DNA of 64,000 nucleotides, taken from NCBI GenBank assembly GCA_944320295.1, contig CALUGY010000035.1:1-64000 (forward strand), written 5' to 3'. A program made the position numbers and the translations under genes. Positions 26,812 through 35,341 of the stretch are shown in pieces. The stretch is from an uncultured Bacteroides sp. (GTDB lineage: Bacteria > Bacteroidota > Bacteroidia > Bacteroidales > Bacteroidaceae). The notes beneath the pieces are model-generated. The model ran no database searches. It had not been told where the DNA came from and worked only from the letters and a program-made list of their open reading frames with translations. Position 1 is the first letter of the stretch, and the number at the start of each line of letters is the position of its first letter.

Positions 26812-28335
26812 TTACTTCTCCACCGTAGTATAGGTTATAATATCCCGTACCCAAATATCTGCACCTTGAACCGGATTTACCCACTTGCAAGTCATGACAT
26901 ACTTGCCATAGGGCTGCACATAATTGAAGAACAGCTCATGCTTGCGATGATTGTATTTCAAAGGAAGCTTGCAGACTTCCACCAAACGGTCGTTGAAATA
27001 CACCTCCAGCTCCGCAACATAGTCTTCAGGGACTTGCTCGCCTTGCAATGCGCCTTTTATCACGGCTCCAACGCCCTCAAACTCAACAGGGGGAATATTA
27101 CGTACCCAATTATCCACTACGACCTTCTTGTCGACTTTCAGGTTCTCAAAACCGACTTCCAAACGGGCCGGTTCCGGAATTTGGTAGTTGATATGCACTT
27201 CATTACTATCTACTGTGCCACCTCCTCTCTTTATCATTTCCAAAGCATGGGAGAAACTCAATTCGCTCCCTCTCAAAAAACTTACTGTATTGTTGAAAGG
27301 CCTGTCTGCAATCAGTTCCATCTCTTTCTTATACTTCTCCGGAAGGCGTTCATAACCCAACATGGTGGCCACGATGCCGCCCGAAGAAGCCGGATTACAA
27401 TCGGAATCCTGCCCGGCGCGGGTAGAGATGTCTATGGTCTTCTCAAAATCGCCCTGGCCATAAAGCAATCCCAAAATGATATAGGCGCCATTGACATAAG
27501 TCTCAATATTGAAAGGAACGCCCACGCCGTCGGGACACGCCATATCTGCCGTCCCCCATTTTTTCTCTATCTCATTCCAACAGAGCCTCCAGTCGTCAGG
27601 ATATTGCTTATACCAGCCTATTACATCTGCCATGCACGCATGGAAACGGCTTTCCGCCGGGATGGCTTTCAAGGCTTCCGTCACGATAAATTCCACGTCA
27701 TCGCTTACATAAGCCAGCGCATACATGGCAGCTACATATACCCCACCATACCATCCATCTCCATAGGCCATGATATGCCCAACGCTATCGCACACGGTAA
27801 CCGCGCTGTTCACCATGCCCGGAGACATGATGCCTGCAAAATCGGCTTCGATCTGGAAGTCCAGACAATTGGCATGAGGATTGTTCTTCCAATAACCGGC
27901 CGCATGGGGCGACAGACCTTGCAACAAATTATATCGGGCTTGTTGGTTAGCATGGCACAAAGGATATTCCTTGGCAAGGAACGCGGCCGCAAAAGAATCC
28001 ACCGGGGCATCCAAACCGCACCTTTCAATGGTCTCCACAAAGGTCAAGTCCACATAAATGTCATCATACAGGCCACCACCGCCATCAAACCATTTCTGTA
28101 TGCCACCAGCTTCCCAGTCAAGGGATATCGTGTCGGCAATCGTGGTTGACAGGTATTGGAACTCCGTAGGGCCACCATAGGTACAGCCTAATATTTGCCC
28201 GGCCCAAGCCCCTTTCACTTTGTCGAACAAGGCTTCTTGCGACATGGCCAACTTCAGTTTCCCACCGGGGGAAATGGAACATGCACAGATGGCTATAAAA
28301 AACGCCACAAACAATAAAACATCTCTGATTTTCAT
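26812..28335 (-). CDS. ADP-ribosylglycohydrolase-family lipoprotein (copy 2)
   Basis: A 507-aa exported protein (Cys19 after FFIAICAC, a probable lipobox). It is collinear with the copy at 6508-8034 over its whole length: KVKGAWAGQILGCTYGG, YDDIYVDLTF, EADFAGIMSPGM, GDGWYGGVYVAAMYALAY and GQDSDCNPASSGG are shared. Both carry DLT where ARH enzymes have DDT. Two such proteins in one PUL suggest related but different linkages. It lies between the MFS gene (20 bp) and the epimerase (73 bp). That gap contains a 7-bp inverted repeat with a long loop and a short T-run, possibly an attenuator. Confidence 0.8.
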   Translation of the reverse strand: MKIRDVLLFVAFFIAICACSISPGGKLKLAMSQEALFDKVKGAWAGQILGCTYGGPTEFQYLSTTIADTISLDWEAGGIQKWFDGGGGLYDDIYVDLTFVETIERCGLDAPVDSFAAAFLAKEYPLCHANQQARYNLLQGLSPHAAGYWKNNPHANCLDFQIEADFAGIMSPGMVNSAVTVCDSVGHIMAYGDGWYGGVYVAAMYALAYVSDDVEFIVTEALKAIPAESRFHACMADVIGWYKQYPDDWRLCWNEIEKKWGTADMACPDGVGVPFNIETYVNGAYIILGLLYGQGDFEKTIDISTRAGQDSDCNPASSGGIVATMLGYERLPEKYKKEMELIADRPFNNTVSFLRGSELSFSHALEMIKRGGGTVDSNEVHINYQIPEPARLEVGFENLKVDKKVVVDNWVRNIPPVEFEGVGAVIKGALQGEQVPEDYVAELEVYFNDRLVEVCKLPLKYNHRKHELFFNYVQPYGKYVMTCKWVNPVQGADIWVRDIITYTTVEK

Positions 28336-28355
28336 GGTTCGCTGAGATTACATTA

Positions 28356-29756
28356 TTACTTCTTCATCCAATATCTTTCTATCTCTTCCAAAGACTTTCC
28401 TGTCGTTTCGGGCATCAGACGCCAAACAATCAGGATGTAAGGAATGCACATGACGGCAAACAACAAGAAGGTTCCGGCCGGAGTCAGGTTGGAGAGCAAC
28501 CAAGGAGTCAATTGTCCCACGAGATATGTTCCCACCCACAAGGCAAAACCTGCGATGGACATGGCCATACCACGTACACGGGTGGGATACATCTCGGACA
28601 GGAACACGAAAATGACCGCGCTGATAGAAATGGCACAACAAAAGACATAGAACAAGAAAAAGAACAACAAGAACGTATTTCCCAAGCCCAATACTTCTCC
28701 GAAATGGAAGTAAACACCTATCAGCAGCAAAGAGACGATCATGCCCGAAACGCCATAGTAAACCAACTTCTTGCGCCCGATTTTATCAATAATGAATACT
28801 GCGATGACAGTAGTCAAGGCATTGACGATTCCCACCAAAACCTGGCTAAACAAGGCATCGCCTCCCGACAATCCGGCTTCCTCGAAGATGGAAGGACCAT
28901 AATAAAGTACAGCATTTACACCCATGAACTGACCCAGAATGGCGATTGCCGCCCCTATCAGCACGGCCTTGCGGATGCCCGGTTGCAACAAGAATCTCCA
29001 ATCGGACTTCGCTTCCGAGGAAATAACGGACTTGGTCTCTTGCATTTGCTTGTCGGCCTCATCCGCACGAACATAAATCTTCTGAAAAATATTGAGAGCC
29101 GACACATCCCGATGTTTCAGGACAAGCCAACGTGGGCTTTCCGGAATAAAAAAGATTACGATGAAAAAGAGAATGGATGGTATGCAAGAAAAGCCCAACA
29201 TGGCACGCCACACCTCGGATACCATAATCTGATTCAGCCAACCAGCTGAAAAAACCACCCCGCTTAACGAGAAATCAAGCAAGTGATAGTTGACCAGATA
29301 AGCACCGAGGAAGCCTATCGTAACCGCCAACTGGTACAAAGAGACCAATCGTCCTCTGTATTGCGCGATAGACACCTCTGAAATATAAAGAGGAGACACC
29401 ACGGACACCACCCCAATGCCTATGCCACCTAAAATGCGGGCAACCACCAAATGGCTGAAATCATTCACGAAAGCACAAGCTATGCCTGATGCCGAGAAGC
29501 AGATGGCAGCCACCAGCAATGTAATCTTACGTCCCCACTTGTCGCTCGCCTTACCTGCAAACAGCACACCTAAAATAGAGCCGACCAACGCGCACCCTAC
29601 GAACCAACCCACTTGGATTTTGTCAAGTTCGAACTGCGTGGTCACCTGCGAAATTGTCCCGGAAATGACGGCCGTGTCATAACCGAACAGGAAGCCACCC
29701 AAAGCAGCCACTACAGATAAAAATATCAAATACGGAAAGTTTACACTCGATTTCAT
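28356..29756 (-). CDS. MFS sugar:H+ symporter (sugar porter family)
   Basis: A 466-aa inner-membrane transporter with about 12 hydrophobic segments. Sugar-porter signatures are GFLFGYDTAVISG in TM1, DKWGRKITLL and KIGRKKLVYYG in the two loop-2/3 repeats, PESPRWLV after TM6 and PETTGKSLEEIE at the C-terminus. It probably imports the monosaccharide or amino sugar released in the periplasm. It lies 20 bp from each neighbour in the PUL operon, consistent with delivery of substrate to the AGE epimerase. Confidence 0.92.
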   Translation of the reverse strand: MKSSVNFPYLIFLSVVAALGGFLFGYDTAVISGTISQVTTQFELDKIQVGWFVGCALVGSILGVLFAGKASDKWGRKITLLVAAICFSASGIACAFVNDFSHLVVARILGGIGIGVVSVVSPLYISEVSIAQYRGRLVSLYQLAVTIGFLGAYLVNYHLLDFSLSGVVFSAGWLNQIMVSEVWRAMLGFSCIPSILFFIVIFFIPESPRWLVLKHRDVSALNIFQKIYVRADEADKQMQETKSVISSEAKSDWRFLLQPGIRKAVLIGAAIAILGQFMGVNAVLYYGPSIFEEAGLSGGDALFSQVLVGIVNALTTVIAVFIIDKIGRKKLVYYGVSGMIVSLLLIGVYFHFGEVLGLGNTFLLFFFLFYVFCCAISISAVIFVFLSEMYPTRVRGMAMSIAGFALWVGTYLVGQLTPWLLSNLTPAGTFLLFAVMCIPYILIVWRLMPETTGKSLEEIERYWMKK

Positions 29757-29776
29757 ATATCAAAAAGTTACATTTA

Positions 29777-30856
29777 CTACTTTATTCCAAAATACTCCTT
29801 GTATCTATCATACAAATGTCCCGCCTGCAAATAAGCCGACTGAGGACTCATAAAATGAGAGAATTCAAACGTAATGGCCTTGTCATAACCGGCACGCTTG
29901 GCTGCTTCCAACTTCAGCCGCAACTTATCGAACTTTATCGGCAGAAAACTGATGGGCATATCCCGATCGAACGTCTCCGCGTTCGTCCAGCATTTTATGC
30001 CATATTTATCTGCCAATTTCTTATTTACGGCAAAGAAGTCATCCAGCTCGTCGTAATCGATATGCCCGTCTTGGAAAGCACAAGCATCCACCACATCGTG
30101 AATGCCGGAGAAGATTTCATCCCACTCTCTTTCATGCTCCTGTACAGATATGGCATCTTCTTTAGTCAAACTTCCACTTGCCGCCATCACGGCCTTCTTC
30201 CCATCGATCCAAGGGGATATGAACGTCGGCAATCCACCGGACACTTCCTTGCATTGTTTCCCCATAGCATGGAACGCCTCGATGGCACCTTTCGTCGCAC
30301 GGCTAATCTCCCCGCTAATGTACCATCCCGCAAAACTCTTATAACGCTCACCGTACGTACGCCAAACTTCATCAATCACATACTTATTATCTTCAATCTC
30401 CAAACTCAAATCGCCCGTGTCCCAATAATGCCCGGAATCATACAAGCCGAAATAGAATTTCATGCCATACTTCTCCGACAACTTCAAGAACATCTCCACG
30501 AGGTCAACAGAAGGCACATAACAGCCTTTCCGCAACAAATACGCAGAAGGATATGTAATAAACTTACGATAGCCCGAACGAATCATAATGACAGTATCGA
30601 TTCCTACACGCTTCATATACTGGAAATCCTTATCCCATTCATCCTCTCCCCAATTCTGGTGAGGAATGTCATGCGATATTTCATCCAGAAACGTACCCGT
30701 TATGGGCAAAGCGTCTTTTCCCGACAACTGCAACGGTGCCATATTCATGGCAGACTCCAAATCATCGTAATCCGAAGCACTCAACAACGAAGGCATGGAA
30801 AACAAAGGAACTCCTGCCACAACAAGCTTTTTAAAGAAATCTCTACGACCGTTCAT
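29777..30856 (-). CDS. DUF4434-like protein (PUL copy 6, first gene of operon)
   Basis: A 359-aa protein from ATG 30856, whose N-terminus MNGRRDFFKKLVVAGVPLFS is Tat-like. A TTG three codons upstream is less likely. The barrel core begins at PITGTFLDEISHDIP. Putative catalytic residues are Glu183 in FAGWYISGE and Glu294 in KCWTNAETF, with ACAFQDG matching the YQD motif. It is the most divergent copy but keeps both Glu positions. It is the promoter-proximal gene of the long PUL operon, with a -7 element about 35 bp upstream. Confidence 0.78.
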   Translation of the reverse strand: MNGRRDFFKKLVVAGVPLFSMPSLLSASDYDDLESAMNMAPLQLSGKDALPITGTFLDEISHDIPHQNWGEDEWDKDFQYMKRVGIDTVIMIRSGYRKFITYPSAYLLRKGCYVPSVDLVEMFLKLSEKYGMKFYFGLYDSGHYWDTGDLSLEIEDNKYVIDEVWRTYGERYKSFAGWYISGEISRATKGAIEAFHAMGKQCKEVSGGLPTFISPWIDGKKAVMAASGSLTKEDAISVQEHEREWDEIFSGIHDVVDACAFQDGHIDYDELDDFFAVNKKLADKYGIKCWTNAETFDRDMPISFLPIKFDKLRLKLEAAKRAGYDKAITFEFSHFMSPQSAYLQAGHLYDRYKEYFGIK

Positions 30857-30890
30857 GTCTGCCAATATCTATTTTATTTAATGCTCGCCA

Positions 30891-30898
30891 CAAATATA
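30891..30898 (-). promoter_or_regulatory. PUL operon promoter -7 element
   Basis: The minus-strand sequence TATATTTG fits the Bacteroidetes -7 consensus TAnnTTTG. It lies about 35 bp before the ATG at 30856. The operon from here to 19397 has only short gaps, so this promoter probably drives the transporter/SusCD block. Confidence 0.6.
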
Positions 30899-30907
30899 CA
30901 AACTTTT

Positions 30908-30928
30908 ATTATATAATCAATATATAAT
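30908..30928. promoter_or_regulatory. AT-rich palindrome, candidate ROK operator
   Basis: Perfect 8-bp arms ATTATATA (30908-30915) and TATATAAT (30921-30928) with a 5-nt centre, 21 bp in all. It sits where the -33 region of the PUL promoter should be, so a bound repressor would block it. AT-rich palindromes of about this length are typical of NagC/Mlc-type ROK operators. The rest of the 30857-31241 divergent gap is AT-rich and shows no gene. Confidence 0.5.
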
Positions 30929-31212
30929 TTATTTTTTTATTAAATACAGCGCAATTATAGCCTGCACAAAACAAACAATCGGCTCATTTTTAAAGAAACA
31001 GACCCTTTTCCATTATCAAATCCACATTTAGATTCAACGATTTACCTCTCCTCCCCCAAACGGTACAAGCCTAATCAAAAACGCGACAACAAAGCAGAAC
31101 TTTCATAATACACTTATTGCATTTTAAGCCAATTAGACACAAAGCACACCTTGCATCATCTTATTTTTTTAAAAGCATATTAAATTCTCCCAGAAAGACA
31201 AAACATATTTAT

Positions 31213-31220
31213 TATCTTTG
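31213..31220 (+). promoter_or_regulatory. ROK gene promoter -7 element
   Basis: TATCTTTG matches TAnnTTTG and ends 21 bp before the ATG at 31242. No convincing -33 TTTG was found at the right distance. Confidence 0.6.
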
Positions 31221-31241
31221 AGGCATAAAAGCTGAGACGAT

Positions 31242-32450
31242 ATGAAACACGAACTAATTACAGAAATAGACAAGGGGAACAAAAATAGTATTCTCAAGAA
31301 ACGCATCATCACACATTATATATATAATGGGAGTTCTACGATTACCGATTTGGCAAAAGAATTGGATTTAAGCATACCTACTGTCACAAAAATCATCAAC
31401 GAGATGTGTGAAGATGGGTATATTGACGATTACGGGAAATTAGAAACCAACGGAGGACGTCACCCCAACCTATACGGCTTAAACCCGACTTCCGGATATT
31501 TCATAGGAGTAGACATCAAGAAGTTTGCGATAAACATTGCCCTTATCAACTTCAAAGGGGACATGATAGAACTCAAGATGAACCAACCATATAAATTTGA
31601 AAACACACAAGAAGCCCTAGAAGACCTTTGCCAGCTTATCAGCAACTTCATCAAAAGCTTGGAGGTAGACACGAAAAAAATCATGAACATCTGCATCAAC
31701 ATTTCCGGCCGTGTCAATCCAGAATCCGGATACAGCTTCAGCATGTTCAATTTTTCCGAAAGCCCCCTTGCAGAGGTTTTAAGCCAAAAATTAGGATTCC
31801 ACGTCTGCATAGATAACGACACACGGGCCATGACCTACGGCGAATACATGAAGGGATGCGTAGAAGGGGAAAAGAACATTATCTTTGTCAATATCAGCTG
31901 GGGATTAGGAATCGGCATCATCATCAACGGTAAGATTTATGCCGGCAAGTCCGGTTTTTCGGGAGAATTCGGTCATGTCAATACTTTCGACAACGAAATA
32001 ATCTGCCATTGTGGAAAAAAAGGCTGTCTGGAAACCGAAACTTCGGGTTCCGCACTACACCGCATCCTAATAGAACGCATACAAAACGGAGAAAGCTCCA
32101 TACTCTCCAAACAAGTCAATGAACAGAAAACGCCGCTTACGCTGGACAAAATCATCGAAGCCGTCAACAAAGAAGATTTCTTATGCATAGAAATCGTAGA
32201 AGAGATAGGGCAAAAACTGGGACGATATATCGCAGGACTAATAAATATATTCAACCCTGAACTCGTAATCATAGGAGGTACCTTGTCCTTAACGGAAGAC
32301 TATCTGACGCAACCCATAAAAACAGCTGTACGGAAATACTCCCTCAACCTTGTAAACAAGGATTCTGCGATAACCACCTCCAAATTAAAAGATAGCGCCG
32401 GAGTCATAGGAGCCTGTATGTTGGCCAGAAGCAGAATGTTCGAAAGCTAA
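31242..32450 (+). CDS. ROK-family transcriptional repressor (NagC/XylR type)
   Basis: A 402-aa protein. An N-terminal winged HTH (about residues 20-65, TITDLAKELDLSIPTVTKIINEM) precedes a ROK sugar-binding domain. That domain has the DNDTRA active-site-like segment, SGEFGHVNTF and the zinc motif CHCGKKGCLETE. Such proteins bind AT-rich palindromes and release them on binding an amino sugar or sugar phosphate. It is divergent from the PUL operon across a 385-bp gap with a candidate operator at 30908-30928, so it is the likely PUL regulator. No hybrid two-component or ECF/anti-sigma gene is seen. The gene and its surroundings are visibly more AT-rich than the rest. Confidence 0.92.
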   Translation: MKHELITEIDKGNKNSILKKRIITHYIYNGSSTITDLAKELDLSIPTVTKIINEMCEDGYIDDYGKLETNGGRHPNLYGLNPTSGYFIGVDIKKFAINIALINFKGDMIELKMNQPYKFENTQEALEDLCQLISNFIKSLEVDTKKIMNICINISGRVNPESGYSFSMFNFSESPLAEVLSQKLGFHVCIDNDTRAMTYGEYMKGCVEGEKNIIFVNISWGLGIGIIINGKIYAGKSGFSGEFGHVNTFDNEIICHCGKKGCLETETSGSALHRILIERIQNGESSILSKQVNEQKTPLTLDKIIEAVNKEDFLCIEIVEEIGQKLGRYIAGLINIFNPELVIIGGTLSLTEDYLTQPIKTAVRKYSLNLVNKDSAITTSKLKDSAGVIGACMLARSRMFES

Positions 32451-32561
32451 GGAGAAATGGTTTCGGGTTCAAAACGAGGGTAAACATCCCTGCATTCCAT
32501 ACTTTTTGCAGCAAAAAACAAAAAAAGTGCCCAAACGTATTGCAGGTTTCAAAAATATGCC

Positions 32562-32569
32562 TACCTTTG
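32562..32569 (+). promoter_or_regulatory. tRNA-Asp promoter -7 element
   Basis: TACCTTTG fits TAnnTTTG, about 40 bp before the tRNA, with a TTG 22 bp upstream (32540) as a possible -33 element. Confidence 0.55.
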
Positions 32570-32609
32570 CAACCGCAATCGAGAAATAACCGATAGCAGC
32601 CCATAAAAC

Positions 32610-32684
32610 GGTGCGGTAGTTCAGCCTGGTTAGAATACATGCCTGTCACGCATGGGGTCGCGGGTTCGAGTCCCGTCCGCACCG
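32610..32684 (+). tRNA. tRNA-Asp (GTC)
   Basis: A complete cloverleaf. Acceptor GGTGCGG (32610-32616) pairs with CCGCACC (32677-32683) and the discriminator is G. The anticodon stem CATGC/GCATG encloses loop CTGTCAC with anticodon GTC at 32645-32647, and the T arm GGGTTCGAGTCCC is standard. The CCA end is not encoded. It lies immediately beyond the PUL regulator. Confidence 0.95.
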
Positions 32685-32720
32685 CAACAAACATTGGAAA
32701 TCAATGTTTTGCAGAACAGA

Positions 32721-32765
32721 CACCCGATTTTACACTTAACGATGTAAAGTCGGGTGTTTCCTTTA
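32721..32765 (+). terminator. Terminator after tRNA-Asp
   Basis: A 14-bp stem (32721-32734 with 32743-32756) containing one G-U pair, an 8-nt loop and a T-rich tail. It ends the tRNA transcript 37 bp after the gene and may also shield it from the convergent HAD gene. Confidence 0.8.
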
Positions 32766-32798
32766 TTGATTAACTCAGACTATAATACGCTGACCATA

Positions 32799-33413
32799 TC
32801 AGACGGCAGACGGGGCATGGAATACATAATCTGCAAAAATATCACCTTTTGCAGAGTTCCCCCATAATGCAATGCCAAAATCCACATTCGCACCGCTTGC
32901 ACATAAACTGTCGTAAGCGGTATCGCCGACATAAAGTGCTTCTTTGGCACTAATACCAGACAAGGACAAGTAAGTAATCAAAGGGGCTGGATTGGGTTTC
33001 GGATAAGGAGCGTCTTCAACACATATTACTCTGCTAAAATAACAGGCCATATCAAAAACCGACGCAAAATCCTCATTATACTCATTCCGGTTTTTGGAAG
33101 TGACAATACCCAATGAATATCCACCGGCTTTCAACGAGGTCAATAAAGCCGGAATACCCTCGAAGAGCCGTATGCTTGATTTATACTTCAACAGATATTC
33201 ATTCCATTTGCGGTTCGCTGTCTTTGTGTCTGATATACCCAACCTGCGAAGTGCCACTTCACCCGGTATACCCAAGGCGAATTTCAATTTTTCGACCGGC
33301 ATATCTTCCCGCAATATCTCTACAACGGTATCTTTTAGACTTTGCAGGATGGCGAATTCGGTATCAAGTAAAGTACCGTCAATATCAAATATAACATGCT
33401 TGTATTTACTCAT
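32799..33413 (-). CDS. HAD-superfamily phosphatase, phosphoglycolate phosphatase-like
   Basis: A 204-aa cytoplasmic hydrolase from ATG 33413 (MSKYKHVIFDIDGTLLDTE). HAD motifs are FDIDGTLLDTE (I), IVTSKNR (II), KPNPAP (III, Lys) and YVGDTAYD (IV), with a helical cap between I and II. Substrate is unknown; family members act on sugar phosphates or phosphoglycolate. Its start overlaps the stop of the acetyltransferase gene by 8 bp, so the two are translationally coupled. Confidence 0.88.
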   Translation of the reverse strand: MSKYKHVIFDIDGTLLDTEFAILQSLKDTVVEILREDMPVEKLKFALGIPGEVALRRLGISDTKTANRKWNEYLLKYKSSIRLFEGIPALLTSLKAGGYSLGIVTSKNRNEYNEDFASVFDMACYFSRVICVEDAPYPKPNPAPLITYLSLSGISAKEALYVGDTAYDSLCASGANVDFGIALWGNSAKGDIFADYVFHAPSAV

Positions 33414-34011
33414 GGCTTCCTTCGTTATCAATCTGTTTTATTACCCTGCAAGGATTTCCTACTGCCACACAATTTTCCGGAATGGAACGGGTTACTACGC
33501 TACCTGCTCCAATTACACTATTCCGTCCGATAGTGACTCCCGGCAAAATAATCGTCCCTCCTCCAATCCATACACCATCTTCTATCTTCACGGGCAAGGT
33601 ATAAGTACGACAAATCTCTTGCCCTTCAGACCAGTTTTGTACCATACGTTCGTCCAAGCGTATAGAATGAGTTGCCGTATATATCTGTACATTTGAAGCA
33701 ATCAATACATTGTTGCCAATATCAATGCGGTTATTATCTACGAATGTGCAGTTCATGTTTATTATTACTTTGTCACCAATGAAAATGTGTTTCCCGCATT
33801 CGCAATGGAAATCAATATCCACGTGCACACCCTTTCCAATGCCGCCAAACATTTCACGCAACAATTCCTGCCTGCGTTCATGGTCGGCGTAATCCGTTGC
33901 ATTGAATTGTACCAGAAGACGCCGTGTGCGCAAAATCATTTCCGTTATCTTGGGGTCTTCATTACCGATAAACGGCTCACCAGCCAGACATTTCTCATAT
34001 TCAGTTTTCAT
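33406..34011 (-). CDS. Maltose/galactoside O-acetyltransferase-like hexapeptide protein
   Basis: A 201-aa left-handed beta-helix acyltransferase. The N-terminal Maa domain (EKCLAGEPF) leads into hexapeptide repeats (IGDKVIINMNCTFVDN, IGNNVLIASNVQIYTATH with the catalytic-type His, IGRNSVIGAGSVVTRSIPENCVAVGNPCRVI). It transfers acetyl from acetyl-CoA to a sugar hydroxyl. It is coupled to the downstream HAD phosphatase. The natural acceptor is not evident. Confidence 0.9.
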   Translation of the reverse strand: MKTEYEKCLAGEPFIGNEDPKITEMILRTRRLLVQFNATDYADHERRQELLREMFGGIGKGVHVDIDFHCECGKHIFIGDKVIINMNCTFVDNNRIDIGNNVLIASNVQIYTATHSIRLDERMVQNWSEGQEICRTYTLPVKIEDGVWIGGGTIILPGVTIGRNSVIGAGSVVTRSIPENCVAVGNPCRVIKQIDNEGSHE

Positions 34012-34028
34012 AATTAGACTTATATTTA

Positions 34029-34163
34029 CTAATCGAATTTCACCTGCCAGTTTTCATCCTTATATGCAGAAAGACACATCTCCACCTGCTCCCTGTTGTT
34101 CTTTTCTTCAGCCAATACGGGGACTTCATCCAAACCAAACAACCGGATGGAATTTCTAATCAT
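34029..34163 (-). CDS. Small ORF coupled to the aminotransferase (44 aa)
   Basis: ATG at 34163 overlaps the TGA of the DegT gene (ATGA, 34160-34163), the same junction used by the two preceding genes of this cluster. The 44-residue product starts [17 protein letters not shown] and ends NWQVKFD. It is acidic and has no signal peptide or known motif. It may be a real small protein or the decayed start of a longer gene. I do not recognise it. Confidence 0.4.
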   Translation of the reverse strand: MIRNSIRLFGLDEVPVLAEEKNNREQVEMCLSAYKDENWQVKFD

Positions 34164-35341
34164 AGGATATTCAACGCATCAATCACATGTTGCACCTCGT
34201 CGTCGGTCATGGTAGGCCAAAGGGGAAGGCTCAATTCCTGGCTTGCCAGACGTTCGGTGACGGGCAAGCTGCACGTGCCGAGTTCTCCTTGTAAAACCTT
34301 CTGGCGATGAGGCGGCACGGGATAGTGCATCTGCGTATAGACCCCTTGGCTCTCCAAATGGCGCATCAGTTCGTCGCGGCGGGGAGTGATGACAGGAAAC
34401 ACATGCCACACGTGCCGCATCCGCCCGGCAGGCGAATCATCCAGATAGTAAGCTGCATTATAGGGCAATCCGTCACGGCAGGGACATCCCAACCGCTCCC
34501 AACAAATGCCGAGGGCATATCGGCGGGCAATGTCGCGACGGCGGGCATTGTCTTCGTCCAACCGGGGAAGCTTGACAGAGAGGACTGCGGCCTGCACTTC
34601 ATCCAGCCGGCTGTTCAATCCGGGGAAATCATGAATATGCTTCACAGGCGACCCATAGTTGGCAATGCTGCGCACCATGCGTGCCAAAAACTCGTCATTG
34701 GTGGTTACGGCGCCGCCATCGCCCAGCGCACCGAGATTCTTGGCGGGATAAAAGCTGAATGCCGCAGCATGCCCCAAACTCCCGGCACGCCGCAGGGGTT
34801 GTCCTTCTTCAAGCGGAGGGAGGGCCGCACCATGGGCTTGGGCGGCATCTTCCACCACCAGCAGATTGTGTTCCCGTGCCACGCGGCAAATGTCGTCCAT
34901 GCGTGCCAGGCATCCGTAGAGGTGCACGGGTAACAACACGCGGGTACACGGAGTGACGAGCCGTTCCATCATCTCCACATCCATGTTATGATCCAAGGGA
35001 GAAGGCTCGCAGAGCACGGGCCGCAGCCCGGCGCGAAGGACGGCGAATATGGTAGCTATGTAGGTATTAGCGGGCACTATCACCTCATCGCCGGGAACCA
35101 GCAGGCCCAATTCGCGATAGGCCAGCAGGATGAGAGTGAGCGCATCCAGTCCGTTGCCCGTGCCTACACAATATTTCACACCGCAATAGGCGGCAAACTC
35201 CTCTTCAAAACGCCGCGTTTCCTCGCCACGCAAGTACCATCCGGAGCGCACCACCCTGTCCACGGCTTCCGACAGCCGGGGCTGGAACGTGTCGTTCACG
35301 CGCTTCAAGTCGAGATAAGGGATGGGGGAACGGTCTGTCAT
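34160..35341 (-). CDS. DegT/DnrJ/EryC1/StrS sugar aminotransferase
   Basis: A 393-aa PLP enzyme that aminates nucleotide-linked keto-sugars. Landmarks are YLDLKRVND at the N-terminus, [11 protein letters not shown] (PLP phosphate pocket), [22 protein letters not shown] and [17 protein letters not shown] with the Schiff-base Lys, then [13 protein letters not shown]. It is closest in type to FdtB/QdtB-like 3-amino-sugar transaminases. No nucleotide-sugar dehydratase is nearby. It forms a chain of ATGA overlaps with the GNAT gene upstream and a 44-aa ORF downstream. Confidence 0.9.
   Translation of the reverse strand: MTDRSPIPYLDLKRVNDTFQPRLSEAVDRVVRSGWYLRGEETRRFEEEFAAYCGVKYCVGTGNGLDALTLILLAYRELGLLVPGDEVIVPANTYIATIFAVLRAGLRPVLCEPSPLDHNMDVEMMERLVTPCTRVLLPVHLYGCLARMDDICRVAREHNLLVVEDAAQAHGAALPPLEEGQPLRRAGSLGHAAAFSFYPAKNLGALGDGGAVTTNDEFLARMVRSIANYGSPVKHIHDFPGLNSRLDEVQAAVLSVKLPRLDEDNARRRDIARRYALGICWERLGCPCRDGLPYNAAYYLDDSPAGRMRHVWHVFPVITPRRDELMRHLESQGVYTQMHYPVPPHRQKVLQGELGTCSLPVTERLASQELSLPLWPTMTDDEVQHVIDALNIL

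Noticed and set aside
25560..29756. Sialic acid catabolic operon
   Set aside because: An AGE epimerase and MFS transporter are present, but there is no sialidase, sialate lyase or esterase set; only a generic amino-sugar role is supported.
32610..32684. tRNA-Asp as attachment site of an integrative element carrying the PUL
   Set aside because: No integrase gene and no repeated tRNA 3' end was found near either edge of the PUL.
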